Of a stretch of DNA of 64,000 bases, positions 1-13,787 are shown in pieces. Origin of the DNA: Piscicola geometra (Eukaryota; Annelida; Clitellata; Hirudinida; Piscicolidae); the NCBI GenBank assembly GCA_943735955.1, contig OX030955.1:6618769-6682768 (forward strand), in the 5' to 3' direction. The notes beneath the pieces are model-generated. The model did no database searches. It saw nothing but the letters and a program-made list of their open reading frames with translations, and was not told the DNA's origin. Position 1 is the stretch's first letter. Each line of letters begins with the position of its first letter. The position numbers were made by a program, and so were the translations under genes.

Positions 1-1530
<1,530 letters not shown>

Positions 1531-1864
1531 TCAATCGACTATTATTTGTAAATAGTTTTGTTGGATTAAAAAATTTAAGTGATTTAATTCAAAACTACTC
1601 GGATCGTTTCCACCCTTAATCCAATTTTCAAACCTTTTTTATCTATCAATTTTTTCTTCTATATTTAGAAATTATTTATTTTATTAGAAGAAATTATTAA
1701 GTTCAAAGTTTTATTAGCTTCTACAAGTTTTTAAATATATTACTTGATATAAAATGTAAAGACTGGATTCTATTCAATGAGGCCTGAATTAGTTGCTATG
1801 CGACGCGTTTAAGTTATTATCGGGTAAGCAGTTTGCCGGCATCTTGAGTTAGTGAGACTTTATA
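1531..1864. other. Intergenic gap between MSH5 and EF-hand gene
   Basis: AT-rich DNA between two genes on the same strand. It should hold the MSH5 3' UTR (an ATTAAA near 1566 is a possible poly(A) signal) and the 5' UTR of the next gene. No ORF or repeat stands out. Confidence 0.5.
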
Positions 1865-4800
1865 ATGGGAGTGTTTTGCGTTGAAGAGACTGAACAGAAG
1901 ATAAGAGACCTTGCCAGCAACAAGGGCATCAGAGTCAAAGAGTTTTTCCAAGACTTTGACAAAAACAAAACTGGCTTCATAACAAGTTAGAATATTTACA
2001 AGTATTTCAAAATTTAGTTTATGTTTCTTAAAAATTGAAATCTTTGAAATATTCAAGAGCCTCAGTTCTTTAGAGTGCTTTACAAGAACTTTGGCTTGGT
2101 GTTCAAGGAGCATGAGGAAGCGGCCATTGTGCAGAAGTATGCAGGCCCAGAAGGCAACTCTGTCGACTACAAGTACTTCTGCTGCATCATCCAGCGAGAA
2201 TTCGATACGAAAAACTTCGACCAACAACGAGATTATAAATTTTCTATTCCAAAGTAAATGTATTCATCCTCAACTGCCTATTGATATTATACATTGTATA
2301 CTATAGATTAATTCTATCTAAATTCAAGGGGTTTCAAAGAGTCTTATAAGCCTTTCGTAAGTGAATAACGCATATTAATTATCTTATATTTGCCTTTCCA
2401 CCCAGTCCTTACTGGAAAACCAGCATGGATGAAAGACTTCACGAGGTGCTGCTGAAGATCCACCATCACTACACTGCCAGGTAATCTACCTTACTTTGGA
2501 GATGAAATAACTTTAATTCAATTGAAAAAGTAGTAAATGTATTTCCTTCATGCATCAGAGGACTCTCTCTGAAAAGCATGTGCAGCGACTTTGACACGAA
2601 CTCCAATGGAAAGATCTCGCAAACGCAGGTTAATTAAACCAACGATTACATGCAATTTCGAGAAAATTCAACCAATAACTTCTTCAATAGAATCCATTCA
2701 CTAACTCTCAGTTCTACAGAAGCTTCGTGAAGCCACCGAACTTCAGCGCGGAAGACATGATCCTCCTGCTGCAGAGGTACCACCAGCCTGACGACCAGCA
2801 ACTCATCAGGTGCAGAAAGAATTTGCAGACGACTTTTTTAATCTTCGAAAATATGAGAAGTCAGTTGTGGAATATTCTCTGTTCTCTTACGAGTCCAACC
2901 GGCCTTCAAGGTACTTCGACCTGTACGAGGACTTGATGCACTGTGAGGCGGTCAAGGAGGAGAAGGTCAGGAGTGACATTCTCTGCTGTCCTCCTCGAAC
3001 GGTTACTCTGACAACGAATTTCTGACAATAGCATTGGCACAATACAATACAACACAAGAATGCAATAATTTCAAATTTTGAAAACACACTCTGTTTATAG
3101 CACTTTTGAATCTGCTTGCGGCTGTCAGGCCGTGAAAATAAGGATAATATCTTTTGTATAAAAACTTTTGCACAGAATGATGGAGACCTGCAGAGCCTGC
3201 TGGAGCGACTGGGTCAGCTGGCGCAAGTGCACCAGTTCAAGACGATGGACTGCTTCAAGGTCTTTGACACCCTCAACAAGGGCTTCATCCACGTGTCGCA
3301 GTTCTACGCCTGCTTCGACCAGTGCTTCAGGAAGGTGCTTGTCTTTCTGCCGTGTCTCTAGTCGCTTGTGCAACTGGCATGAATCCTTCAGTGCTGCTGT
3401 GTGTAGGTTCTTCACTTGCATTTAATGGAGCGCCACAGAGTAAATTTCTTAAACAACCACACGCCCGTACATACACACACACAACCGTACATACACACAC
3501 ACAACCGTATACACACACACACACACTCGTATATAGACACACACACACCCGTATATAGACACACACCCGTACATACACACACACACCCGTACATACACAC
3601 ACACACCCGTACATACACACACACACCCGTACATACACACACACACACCCGTACATACACACACACACCCGTATATACACACATACACCCGTACATACAC
3701 ACACACACCCGTACATACACACACAAACCCGTACATACACACACACACACCCGTACATACACACATACACCCGTACATACACACACAAACCCGTACATAC
3801 ACACACACACCCGTACATACACACACAAACCCGTACATAAACACACATAAACACACATAAACTTGCGCTCAAACAGTGTCACATAAACAGATACTAAACC
3901 TGAGTGAAGAGGACACGAGCAAGATAGTGAGGGCGTTCGAGAGGCCTGAGGACGGCATGGTGCACTACAGGAGCTTCTGCAGCATCATCGACGACGGTGA
4001 AGAAGGGAGGTAGTGTAGTGACGAAGCAGGATAATTTTCAGAAAAGGAAAATAAAAATATTAAAAATGGGGTCTGAAAAGTGGTAGCGTTGTACGGCATT
4101 TCATGCGCTTCTGAAGACTAGCAGCTATAACGACTTGTAGCTGCTATGGAGGTTTCATTAATCCTTCAGCGTTCATCGAGGCAGACCTGGAAAAGAAGCC
4201 AACAAAGGAAGTCTTCACTCCTCCACCAGGCTACTTCGGAAGGGTTCGTGGCACGTCGTGATGGAAAAATGAAAAATAAAGTGTGAGATGAGCTTGCGAT
4301 TGATGGCTAGCTTCATCAACAGAGGGTAGTGACGTTGTCAGTCGAGGAGGAGAGGATGGTGTTGGAGGTGCTGGAAAGGTTGCGCAAGGAGATGGGGTTT
4401 TACAGAAGACCCCTGCACTACTTCTTCAAGGACTTTGACCACGTGTGTGGGTGACTGACAGAGTGGTTTGTGTGGGTGATTGACAGAGTGGTTTGTGTGG
4501 GTGACTGACAGAGTGGTTTGTGTGGGTGACTGACAGAGTGGTTTGTGTGGGTGACTGACAGAGTGGTTTGTGTGGGTGACTGACAGAGTGGTTTGTGTGG
4601 GTGACTGACAGAGTGGTTTGTAGGACCAAAAGAGAGAATTTGTTGGAAGATATACTTCTTTTTCTTAAAGTTTTGCCCCACCAGGAGAATGTAAACACTC
4701 CAAACATTTCTTTAAACAACTGCAACCTCCAAATTCAACTACCTACCACACCACCACAGCACATCAACAGCGGCCAGGTGACAGTCAGTCAGTTCCGCAG

Positions 4801-7800
4801 GGTGTTGTCGCTGTGCGGCATGCACGTCCATCCGGTGCACTTCGAGCTCCTCTGCAAGAAGTTCGCGCATGCACACTCAGGCTACGTCAACTACATGTCC
4901 TTCCTGGAACATGTCGACATGGGTGGTGACGCCTGGATGGATGGATGACTTCTGCATGGGTGGATGGATGGATGGATGGATGGATGGATGGATGGATGGA
5001 TGGATGGATGGATGGATGGATGGATGGATGGATGGATGGATGGATGGATGGATGGATGGATGGATGGAAGGATAGTTATTCGTTTTTAATCATTTCTGCT
5101 TAGATGCTTTACAAGGTGATGCCACTGATAATTTTCGCCCATTTTTTGTTGCTAATTGTTGGCGTCCGTGAATATCAGCAGACCATGGACTAAATTACTT
5201 AATTAATTCCGCAAATATAATCAATGATTTTTTCATCCACTTTCATGCATGCACTTCTTAAGTGGTGATCTTGCGCAAAGAGAAGTCAGACAGGGAGAAG
5301 AAGTTGCGGCACGAGAAGTCTTCCAAGGCGACGCAAGTGCCGCAGAACGTCGACATGGACGGCTTCGAGATGAGTCTGGAACGCCTGCTCGCCAAGTTGA
5401 GGAACCACGTGATCATCAACAGAATCAGGGTATGTGCCGGCGTTGGTTCGTGTGTTTGTGTTTGTGCTTGTAGGAGTGCTGTCTGATTGTTTCTGACTGA
5501 AGGAATTAGGAGAAGCTGGCTGATTCTTTCGGGGAATATGTTATTTGACTGGACGGGCATCGCTTGAACGCCAGGTGAAGGAGTTTTTCGAGGACTTCGA
5601 CTCGCTGAAGACTGGCAGGGTGAGCAGGGAACAGTTCAAGAGGGGCCTTTCCCTCCTGGGCACTGGGTCGCTCAAGAGCACCCTCAACTACAACGACTTC
5701 CAGCTCAATCTCATCGCTGACCACTTCTCCGTCGAGTGCTCAAAAAGGTCGAAAGAAACCAGCTCTTCGGGCGACAATAATGCAACTACAATGAGAATCG
5801 GAAGCAACGACCACACGGACATCCCATGCAACAGCCTGCCTGTCAACGACGACATCTTGTGGACGTTGTTTGCTTGCGAGCTGGAGAAAGGTACTTGGTG
5901 CTGGATCTGGCAACATAGCCTCTAGGAATTCAACCTTTTGATTGATACCAAAATTAATTAAGTATTTATATTTCTAAGTAAGCAGTGATGCGAGTGCAGT
6001 GTCGTCGAAGCACTCGTGTTCAGAGCCTCGACATTAATCGAAGGTTACTGCATCGAAGACCTTGAGAAGCAGCCGACGCTGGCACTGAGGCCTGCAGCCG
6101 AGTTCATCGAGCCGAAGGAGGGCACGAAGCGGTTGCAGGCGATGGCGAAGGACGAAAAGGCGTGGTTCGACGAGTTGATGAACCGCATGGCTGCCAAGAT
6201 CCTTCTCAGCAACATCGACATGCTGCTCATCTTCAGAAACTTCGACAAGTTGGTTCATTGTTCTTGCTTTGCTGCTCTTGTTTCTTGAGTTCTAGTTATC
6301 CTGAGCAATAGCATGTTCGATGCGCTTACAGCATGAGAAGAGCCACTTTTCCTTGTTGCAGGTTGAGGCATGGTCATGTGAGCAGACTGAAGTTCCGACA
6401 GGCACTGGGCATTGCTGGCTTCTCGCTGCCTGACGAGCTGAGCCTCACTGCACTGGAAGCTGCCTTCTACGACGTTGATGGTGGGTTTAACATCTATCAG
6501 CTCTTTCATCAGGAACCCTTGCCTATTGACAACAGCCTATTTCTGCTTTCCCTTGTGAAATGAATGTTGAACGGCCATTGCAGGGATTAACTACATCCGA
6601 TTCCTGGAGGAGATTTCCACGAAGAAGCCCTTGACGAACTACGAAGAAGTGAGCAGGAAGGTGCAGGCGAAGAAACTGCAAAGGAGGCTGCAGAACTTGA
6701 AGGTTGTCGATTGGTTCACCGATTGAGTTAGAACTCAAAATAGTTGAATGGTTTTATATCTGTAGTTGTGACGTGGTTTGAGTATAAATAGTTGTCTAGG
6801 TTTGAGTATCTGTAGTTCATATGGGGCTTGGATGAGACATCGTGATTTACTGCCTCACTCACACACATAAGGAGTTCGACTGTTGCAAGTGGGTCGAGTC
6901 TGCTCCTGACGTGGAAACTGTTCTCCTCAAGGTCAAGGTCAAGGTGAGAATGCAACAAAGTTCATTTTATGCTCTAAATTCTTGAGCATCTTGGTGATGT
7001 TATGATTGGAATGTCTTCATGTGTGCTTTTATGTGTTTCTTCATATGTGTCTTCATGTATCTCCGTGTGAGTCTTCGTGTGTGTGTTCCATCACAGCTGG
7101 CTAAACAGAACATCCGGGTGGTGGACTGGTTCAAGGACTTCGACAAGTTCAGGACTGGTGGGTAGTGAGTGCTTTCAACTACCAACTGATGCTACGATGG
7201 CAACACCATCACAACACTACAACAACAACACGACACGACACTACAACAACACAACAAATTTACAACAGCACCACAACAACAGCACTACAACAACAGCACC
7301 ACAACAACAGCATAACACAACAGAATACTACACAACAGCACTACAACAGCAACACAACAACAGCACAACACAACAACAACAGCACAACAACACAACAACA
7401 GCACAACACTACAACACTACGACAGCACAACACAACAACACTACGACAACAGCACAACACTACAACACTACGACAGGATGCGTTTCGAGGCCTAACTTCC
7501 GCAGAGCGTTAGGTCAGTGTCGTTTCGAAATCGACGAGAATGAAGTTGGTGAAGTGTCATCATTATCATCATAGTCATCATAACATCATCATCATCATCA
7601 CTTTTGAAGAATTAGTGCCTTTAAATTCATTGGTATAGTTTCTGTGATAGCGCTCTTGATATTATAAAAAGCGCTATATAAATATATTTGATTGATTGAT
7701 TAGTTGAACAATTCTCTCCTCTTTGAGCACCCACCTGCCACAGGTTTCCTTGCTGGAGGACCAGTACAGACTGCCAGACGACGAAAGCAGCATCAACTAC

Positions 7801-8552
7801 AGTGCCTTCTGCGACGAACTAGAGTCGATCTTCACAGCGCCTGACATCGGTTCCGATTCTCTATTGTCTTATACGTGAATTAACATTGTCTCCATAGACC
7901 ACCACCACTAATGTCGCCATCATCACCGCTCCCACAGAGAAGTGTCCTTCGAAGCACAATGAGCCCTTCAAGATTCCCAAGAGGTGCTTGGAGGAGTGTG
8001 AGTGGAGTGAGGAGGACAGGCAGGCCTTGCAGCACCTCATGACAGCCATCAAGCGCAAGGTGCAGCATGAGTTTTCGTGCCTCTGAAGCTTTCGTGCCAG
8101 TGCTCAATGAACCATTTGAAAGTGATATATTTATCAATTAATTTCTTTCTCACACCTGCCCTACTCCAGTACAAAGCACTCAGGCCTGGCATTCTTCCCT
8201 TCTTCAAAGACTTCGATAAGGTGCACATCGGATCTGTCTCGCGCAACCAGTTCAGGAGGGTGCTCGAGGGACTCAAGCTCGTCTCTGCCATCTATCCCCA
8301 AGTACTAACTCCCTCTTGGGCTCTTTTATGCATCATTTTTTGCCACTTCTTAGAATAGCATTCGCTGTACATTATCGCTTAAAACTCATGTTTTCGATTC
8401 AATGCGACAAAGATAAGTGAGCTGATAACGAACTCTCGATCCAGAACCTGTGGGCTCTGCTCTGCAAGCGCTTTTCGGTGCAGGTTGGAGGCCAGATGGA
8501 CATCGACTACTTGGAGTTCCACCATTGGATTGCTGATGGCTCCCAGTGCTGA
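1865..8552 (+). CDS. Multi-EF-hand protein, EFCAB6-like (949 aa, 23 exons)
   Basis: Exons: 1865-1985, 2058-2253, 2406-2480, 2559-2628, 2712-2809, 2911-2965, 3176-3334, 3891-3996, 4170-4243, 4323-4442, 4760-4922, 5263-5429, 5575-5890, 6026-6248, 6362-6480, 6584-6702, 6872-6943, 7097-7157, 7477-7544, 7744-7849, 7938-8059, 8170-8301, 8445-8552. All phases agree. The protein is a chain of eight EF-hand-like modules with a recurrent pattern, (F)FxDFD-x4-G-x-[IV]-x3-[QKN]F, each followed by an LL/NY..F half-site. A linker of the form ..DLEKxPT.. occurs twice (exons at 4170 and 6026), suggesting internal duplication. Every loop has Q, K or N at position 12 in place of the Glu that completes calcium coordination. 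Proteins of this style (EFCAB6/DJBP and flagellar EF-hand proteins) are mostly ciliary or testis proteins. Orthology to EFCAB6 is inferred, not proven. Loop 4 may contain one extra residue where exons 10 and 11 join. Confidence 0.8.
3466..3862. repeat. CCGTACATACACACAC minisatellite in intron 7 of the EF-hand gene
   Basis: About 400 bp of variant units built from CCGTACATA or CCGTATATA plus short (CA)n runs. It fills most of the intron between exons 3176-3334 and 3891-3996. The overlapping Cys/Val/Tyr/His-rich frames are repeat artefacts. Confidence 0.95.
4443..4620 (+). repeat. 25-bp minisatellite starting at an exon donor
   Basis: Seven tandem copies of a 25-bp unit (GTGTGGGTGACTGACAGAGT plus GGTTT, one copy with ATT for ACT). 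The first unit supplies the GT donor of the exon ending at 4442, so every copy repeats a donor-like GTGTGG. Confidence 0.95.
4957..5069. repeat. (GGAT)n microsatellite
   Basis: A nearly perfect tetranucleotide array, with a few earlier copies from 4932, in the intron after exon 4760-4922. Confidence 0.95.
7200..7476. repeat. ACAACA-rich low-complexity tract in intron
   Basis: Irregular ACAACA/CACAACA repeats fill the intron between exons 7097-7157 and 7477-7544 and end right at its acceptor. The Gln/Thr/Asn-rich frames across it are artefacts. Confidence 0.9.
7630..7705 (+). repeat. SINE/LINE-like 3' tail with short TTGA run
   Basis: A hairpin of AGCGCT and its complement around a 12-15 base loop is followed by ATATAAATATA and TTTGATTGATTGATT. 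It matches the copy at 1021-1325 in order and spacing, with a much shorter terminal array. It lies in an intron of the EF-hand gene. Confidence 0.55.
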
Positions 8553-9095
8553 ATGTTGTAGCCATGTTGGCTAAGAAAGTGTTTTTATTGAGTTTTCAAG
8601 TTTTTGAGACTTTAATTTTTAACTTTTTTAAAACTTCACTTTCTTTTCTAATTTAAAGTTTATTTTCTTACAATTTGTTCACTGTAAAGTTAATGAATAA
8701 AAATAATTAAAACCTTTAACAATTTAGTAAAACAGAAAAGCAGAAACGTATTTTTCTTACGAGAAAATTATTTCAAACTTGGATTTAAGAAATCTTTTTG
8801 AAAGTGTGCAAAAATGTATGTTATACATTTCAATGAGGTACTTGAAATACTCAAAACACATTCCATAGAAACATATAAACACCATTATAAATTATTTTTT
8901 ACTGATTATAATATGGCTGGTCCACTAATTTTTAAAAAAGTATAGCGCTATTAATAGGTTTACCTGGACTTAAAGTTCAAGGAATACTTATATAACTTAT
9001 ATATAAATCATTTGGTTTGATTTTAAAGTTCAAAAGCAGTGCGGCAACTTTTGTTCAAAACTTTATTTAAATTAGTTTTAGGATACAAATAAAAA
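8553..9095. other. Intergenic: EF-hand gene 3' UTR and PAQR upstream region
   Basis: AT-rich sequence. An AATAAA near 8696 is a plausible poly(A) signal for the EF-hand gene. Nothing else is recognisable. Confidence 0.5.
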
Positions 9096-11639
9096 ATGAG
9101 CACCCAAAACTTTATAAACAGAAGAATCGTAAGTTTATTTTAAAATTATTTTTCATATAAAATTATTTTTCATTAATATGAAAAGGCAGTTCAATATTGT
9201 TTCTGCAACGGATTTATGGATTGAAGCGTTATTTATTCAATTTTAACTTAATATATCTATTAAATTTATATAATAATTATAATAATATTATAATTTATAA
9301 GTATAACTTTTTAAATAAATTATAAAAAGAATATTTGTATTATTAAAATAAATGAAAATTAAATCTGCATAATTTTGCATTAATGAATACAATTTTTAAC
9401 ATCATATTTATTAGCCAGTTTATTAATGGAATAAATTTTAATGCTTAGTTCTAGTTTAAGAATTAAGTATAATGTAGTTAAAGCATTCAACTTAAAATTA
9501 TTTTCTATTTAAAAAATGGTTTTTCTAAATAATTATAACTATAATTTCATTAAATCCATTTTTATAAATAAGTCTCACTGGGTCAAACTAGAAAGTATAA
9601 TGAGGTCAGGTTATAGAAGGGCAATTAGACTATTAATGATTGTATAGTTCAGCTCTAGTTTCCAGGGACTTCAGCTGAGCACATGATTAGAACTTGCAGA
9701 TGAATCATATCAAGTGCAATATTCATAATACCACCTATTTTAATTTGTTAAGAGAGAACACCACCCTTTTAATGCTTTTTACTTTTTTCAGTCACTAAAA
9801 TTATTTAATTATCAAACTCATATTCTACAAAATCCACTCCAGACAAACAGAACTTTTTCACTGCCTGCAAACCTCGTCAACTGGCAACAAAGGAAATGGA
9901 GTCTAGTCGACCTTGAGAAACTGCCGCCCTTCCTGAACGACAACGCATTCCTCCTGCAACACCATCGACCTCAACTCAACTCCACCCTCGAGTGCTTCCG
10001 ATCGATCTTCATGCTCCACACTGAGACCCTAAATGTCTGGACACACTTGCTAGGTAGCCTTTCCATCATCACTCTAGCCATTGTTTGTTGTACACATACC
10101 ACCCGTTTGAAAGTCGCTTGAAGGCTGGTTAAAGTTCATCATGAGATAGGATCAGGACCGTGCATTGAGGAGATAATGGCGCAAAGATTCTCTCGTTAAT
10201 AACTTTAAAACGACCTTTTTCTTATCTCACTCTGTTCTATCTCCAGATTAAATGTTGGCAATTTTCAACTTAGCCTGTTTTGCATCTCTTTGTCATACAT
10301 GTGCGTTTGTTTTAAAGTCAATAAATATTTTATTGGAGCATTTAAGCCATTATAAACCACTCGTATATACAATGTAATAAAAACATCACTTGAGTATGCA
10401 TTTTCTATTGCATAAATCAAGCTAGATTGCACTTTCGAACGTACATTTGATGTTATTTACGCAACGACTTTGAAAGAACTTCGTGCCAGCACGTCGTTGG
10501 GAAACAACTATCTTCAAATTGAGGCACTCTTGCCTATCTATAGTGGCAGTTTATCTGATATCTAGGTCTAATTGTTGTATTTTTCATTTCTTTCTCACTA
10601 GCACTCATACTGGGTTATTTTTCTCTGAATAGAGTGAATTATTCATAAATTAAATTTTATGTGGGACAAATCGATGAAGATCGATTTTAAACTCCTAAGG
10701 AAAAGGTGAGAATGAGTTAGAACGAAGTCAGTTTGCATTGAAACATATAAGTTGTGCGTGCTTTAATGAATGTTCTTCATCGCGAACACTTTGATGTTTT
10801 ATTTGCTTCTCTTAGAGCTGTTCTTTATGAAGTTGCAAGATAACTTGAGATAACACGAAAGCATTGTTGCTATGATCAAGCAAGTAATTAAGGCAACTCA
10901 GATGTTCACTTAATCAAAATACCGTCAATTTCACTACCCACATACCATCTTCCACCTACACACCATCATCATCATTCACCACCAATAAACCATCATCATC
11001 CAGCACCCATTCATCACACACCACCCACTACCACCATCCTCTATCATCACTCATCACAACCCAATACCACTACCTCGAACACAGGTGCTTTGGGGGTGAC
11101 GATCCTGTACATATACCACATCTTCTACATCTCTCCCAGCTGGCAACAGACGCTCATCTTCTCGGTCTTCTTCGCTGGCGCCATCATCTGCATGAGCATC
11201 TCCGCCGTCTACCACGCCCTCCTCTGCCACTCCGAACCCGTCTTCCGACTCTTCGCCAAGTCAGTCCTCCTCTCTACCACCATTTAGCGCCTCTGCTGCT
11301 TGCCTTGGCGCATTATAAATAGACATTATTTTATTTTTTGTATTATTATTACCATCGCTTGCTATGCGCCTGTTCCTTCAAGAGTGTCGCTGTGTGGCGA
11401 GTGGTGATTAATCCCCACTCCCTCAACATGCAACAACCTTCCACCTGACAGATTCGACTACTGCGGCGTCATCCTGCTGATCGCCACTTCGTACTTCATG
11501 TGGATCTACTACAGCTTCTACTGCATCTTCTTCCTTCGCCTCTTCTACGTCGCCCTCAACTCCGCTCTCTCATGCATTTCCATCGGTGCCCTTGTCGATT
11601 TTGTTGTTGTTGTTTATGTTGTTTATGCTGTTGTTTTCG

Positions 11640-11671
<32 letters not shown>

Positions 11672-12845
11672 ATTTTGTAATTTTATCTTTTTTCGATCGA
11701 TATTTATTATTTGTATTTTGGATCGAAATTCACATTTAATTCGTCGCATTATTGATTAAATAATTTCAATTTAAACGTAGGGAGATTCCAATGTGTGACG
11801 ACTTGAATGTAGATCAGTGACGACTAACTTTACAATTGGCTACTCTTTAAACCTTTAAACCGCCTTCCTACACCATCAATGAAGCATCAATGCACACTCC
11901 TCAACCAACTGCCACCCTTTCCTGATCAGGAGTCGTAGTTCAAGACAAGTTTTGCGAGCCAGAATACGGCACTTTCAGAGCATGTAAGTAATTTATCATT
12001 GTGGCATTCATTGCTGCCCCAGAGCTTTCGGCCTCACCGTCATATCGCCTCCAATTCTCATTGAACTCGATTCTATCAGCAGTGACAATGGAAGCAACTG
12101 CCCACCACACAGGGGTTTTCATAGCACTGGGGCTCACGTCGGTCTTCCCTGGCCTCCACTTCATCTTCTCGGAGCTGTTTCTCGTCTCGCCATCCTATTC
12201 CATCGGATGGCTTCTCACCATGGGCGTCAGCTACCTGTTGGGAGGTTTTGCGTATGCCTTCAAGGTGCCGGAGAGGTACTGTCCTGGAAAGTTCGATATC
12301 GTCGTGAGTGGTGTGGAGTGGGTGAGTGGTGTGGTGTGGTGTGGAGTGGTGTGGTGTGGAGTGGGTGGTGTGAGTGGTGTGGTGTGGTGTGGAGTGGTGT
12401 GGTGTGGAGTGGGTGGTGTGGGAGTGTGTAAATAGTGTTTAAGCTTTTTGTGGGTGACCCCAGATATTTTTATCTATTAGCAGTTCTCAAAAAACGCACT
12501 TACCACCAATACCCTAATCATCTCGCCACCACTACCGCGCCACCATAACACCATCTCCACCACACTACCAATACAACACCACACTACTTCCACTTCGCCA
12601 CCTCCGCCACCCTACCAATACAACACCATCACAACACTACACCACCACCACACCACCAATACAACACCACACCATCACACCTCTACATCACCACCACACC
12701 ACCAATACAACACCACACCATCACACCACCCCCATCACAGCTGCATAGTCATCAGATCCTCCACGTGGCAGTAGTCTTTGGCGTTTTACTCTGCTACCGA
12801 GGCGCCTCCTTGCTGGCTCAAGAGAGGGAGCTGCAAGGCTGCTGA
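9096..12845 (+). CDS. PAQR-family receptor, adiponectin-receptor-like (327 aa, 7 exons)
   Basis: Exons: 9096-9128, 9792-10053, 11085-11259, 11452-11585, 11930-11983, 12083-12303, 12741-12845 (TGA). Phases agree and no stops intervene. The cytosolic lead-in contains LPPFLNDNAFLLQHHRP and HTETLNVWTHLLG, close to the AdipoR signature. About seven hydrophobic segments follow. The family's zinc-site residues are visible: S-x3-H in SAVYH, Asp in FAKFDYCG, and H-x3-H in HQILH near the C-terminus. VPERYCPGKFDI also matches AdipoR. Family members are seven-helix membrane proteins with inverted topology and ceramidase-like activity, controlling lipid metabolism. At 327 aa it is somewhat shorter than vertebrate AdipoR (about 375-386) because of a short N-terminus. 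The first exon (11 residues) rests only on a good donor and phase and is the least certain part. Confidence 0.88.
11626..11675. repeat. (GTT)n tract in PAQR intron
   Basis: A short trinucleotide tract in the intron following exon 11452-11585. Confidence 0.8.
12300..12430. repeat. GTGTGGAGTGG minisatellite at PAQR exon 6 donor
   Basis: Imperfect tandem units of GTGTGGAGTG(G) begin directly at the donor of exon 12083-12303. Each unit offers another GTGAGT/GTGTGG donor-like site. Confidence 0.85.
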
Positions 12846-13787
12846 CCCGGCATTCATGCAAAGTTCTATTATTTTATTTGGATGTTGCACTGAATACTTT
12901 TGTATATTGCTCGAATGATTTAGTAGATCGAGTGAGGCAGTGAGGTTGGTAGGCGTAACTGAGTTATTGCAGTTTCCAACACATGAGATATTCCAGATTT
13001 AGTGATAAAAACGTTTTTTAAATTTTGAATTTAAAATTTTAAATTAATGAAGTCGCGCTATTGTTTTTTCTGTGATTAGTTTCCACCTAGCAGAACCCGT
13101 ATATCAATCATTAGTCATATCAATTGCTTGACGTGGCAACAGTATGATTCCCACCTTGCCCTCTAGCGACCATTTGATAATATTTTATTGACTAACAATG
13201 TCTGCCTTTAGAAGAGAAAGCTGCTGTATAAGAAATCTTGTAAGTCTCTCTAATGAGTTGTTTGTTGCGCACTCGAACGCATTCCTTCACCATTGTTGCC
13301 TTCCCTCCATGCATTTCTTTGTCACCATTCTTTCCAATATCATTTCTTTGTAATATCATATATTTAAAAAAAATCAAATTTACCATATTGGTTATATTCC
13401 AATACTGCCTTCCCCGTTGCCAGTGTTTTGAGAGGTTATTGCTTTAAGAGTTTAAGGCGTTCAATGGCTGAATTGGTTAATGAAAGCCTTGTTTTATTGA
13501 AAAAGTTTGCAATATCATTTAAACTTTAAAATCTACTAATCCTTTTTTGCATCCTATTTGAGCACACGATGTAATTCCGCCTTTATTGTCTTCATACTTA
13601 TCAATACTGAAGAATAAAAATTGTAGAAATAAAAAAATGAACAGCTATTCTACAATATTTAATAATTATAATTTTGAATGAATTGGTCACCAATATTGCA
13701 AATAGCATCTATTTCCACCCTTCATCGCCACTCCACAGCACCACAAGCATCGCACAAACAAAAACTAGAAACGATCAAACAGTCTTG
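12846..13787. other. Intergenic between convergent PAQR and cyclophilin genes
   Basis: Shared 3' flank of two converging genes. TTTATT near 13581 reads as AATAAA on the minus strand and could end the cyclophilin transcript. No gene is seen. Confidence 0.5.

Noticed and set aside
3327..3882. Cys/Val/Tyr-rich frames of up to 181 codons
   Set aside because: Product of the CCGTACATACACACAC minisatellite in an intron of the EF-hand gene.
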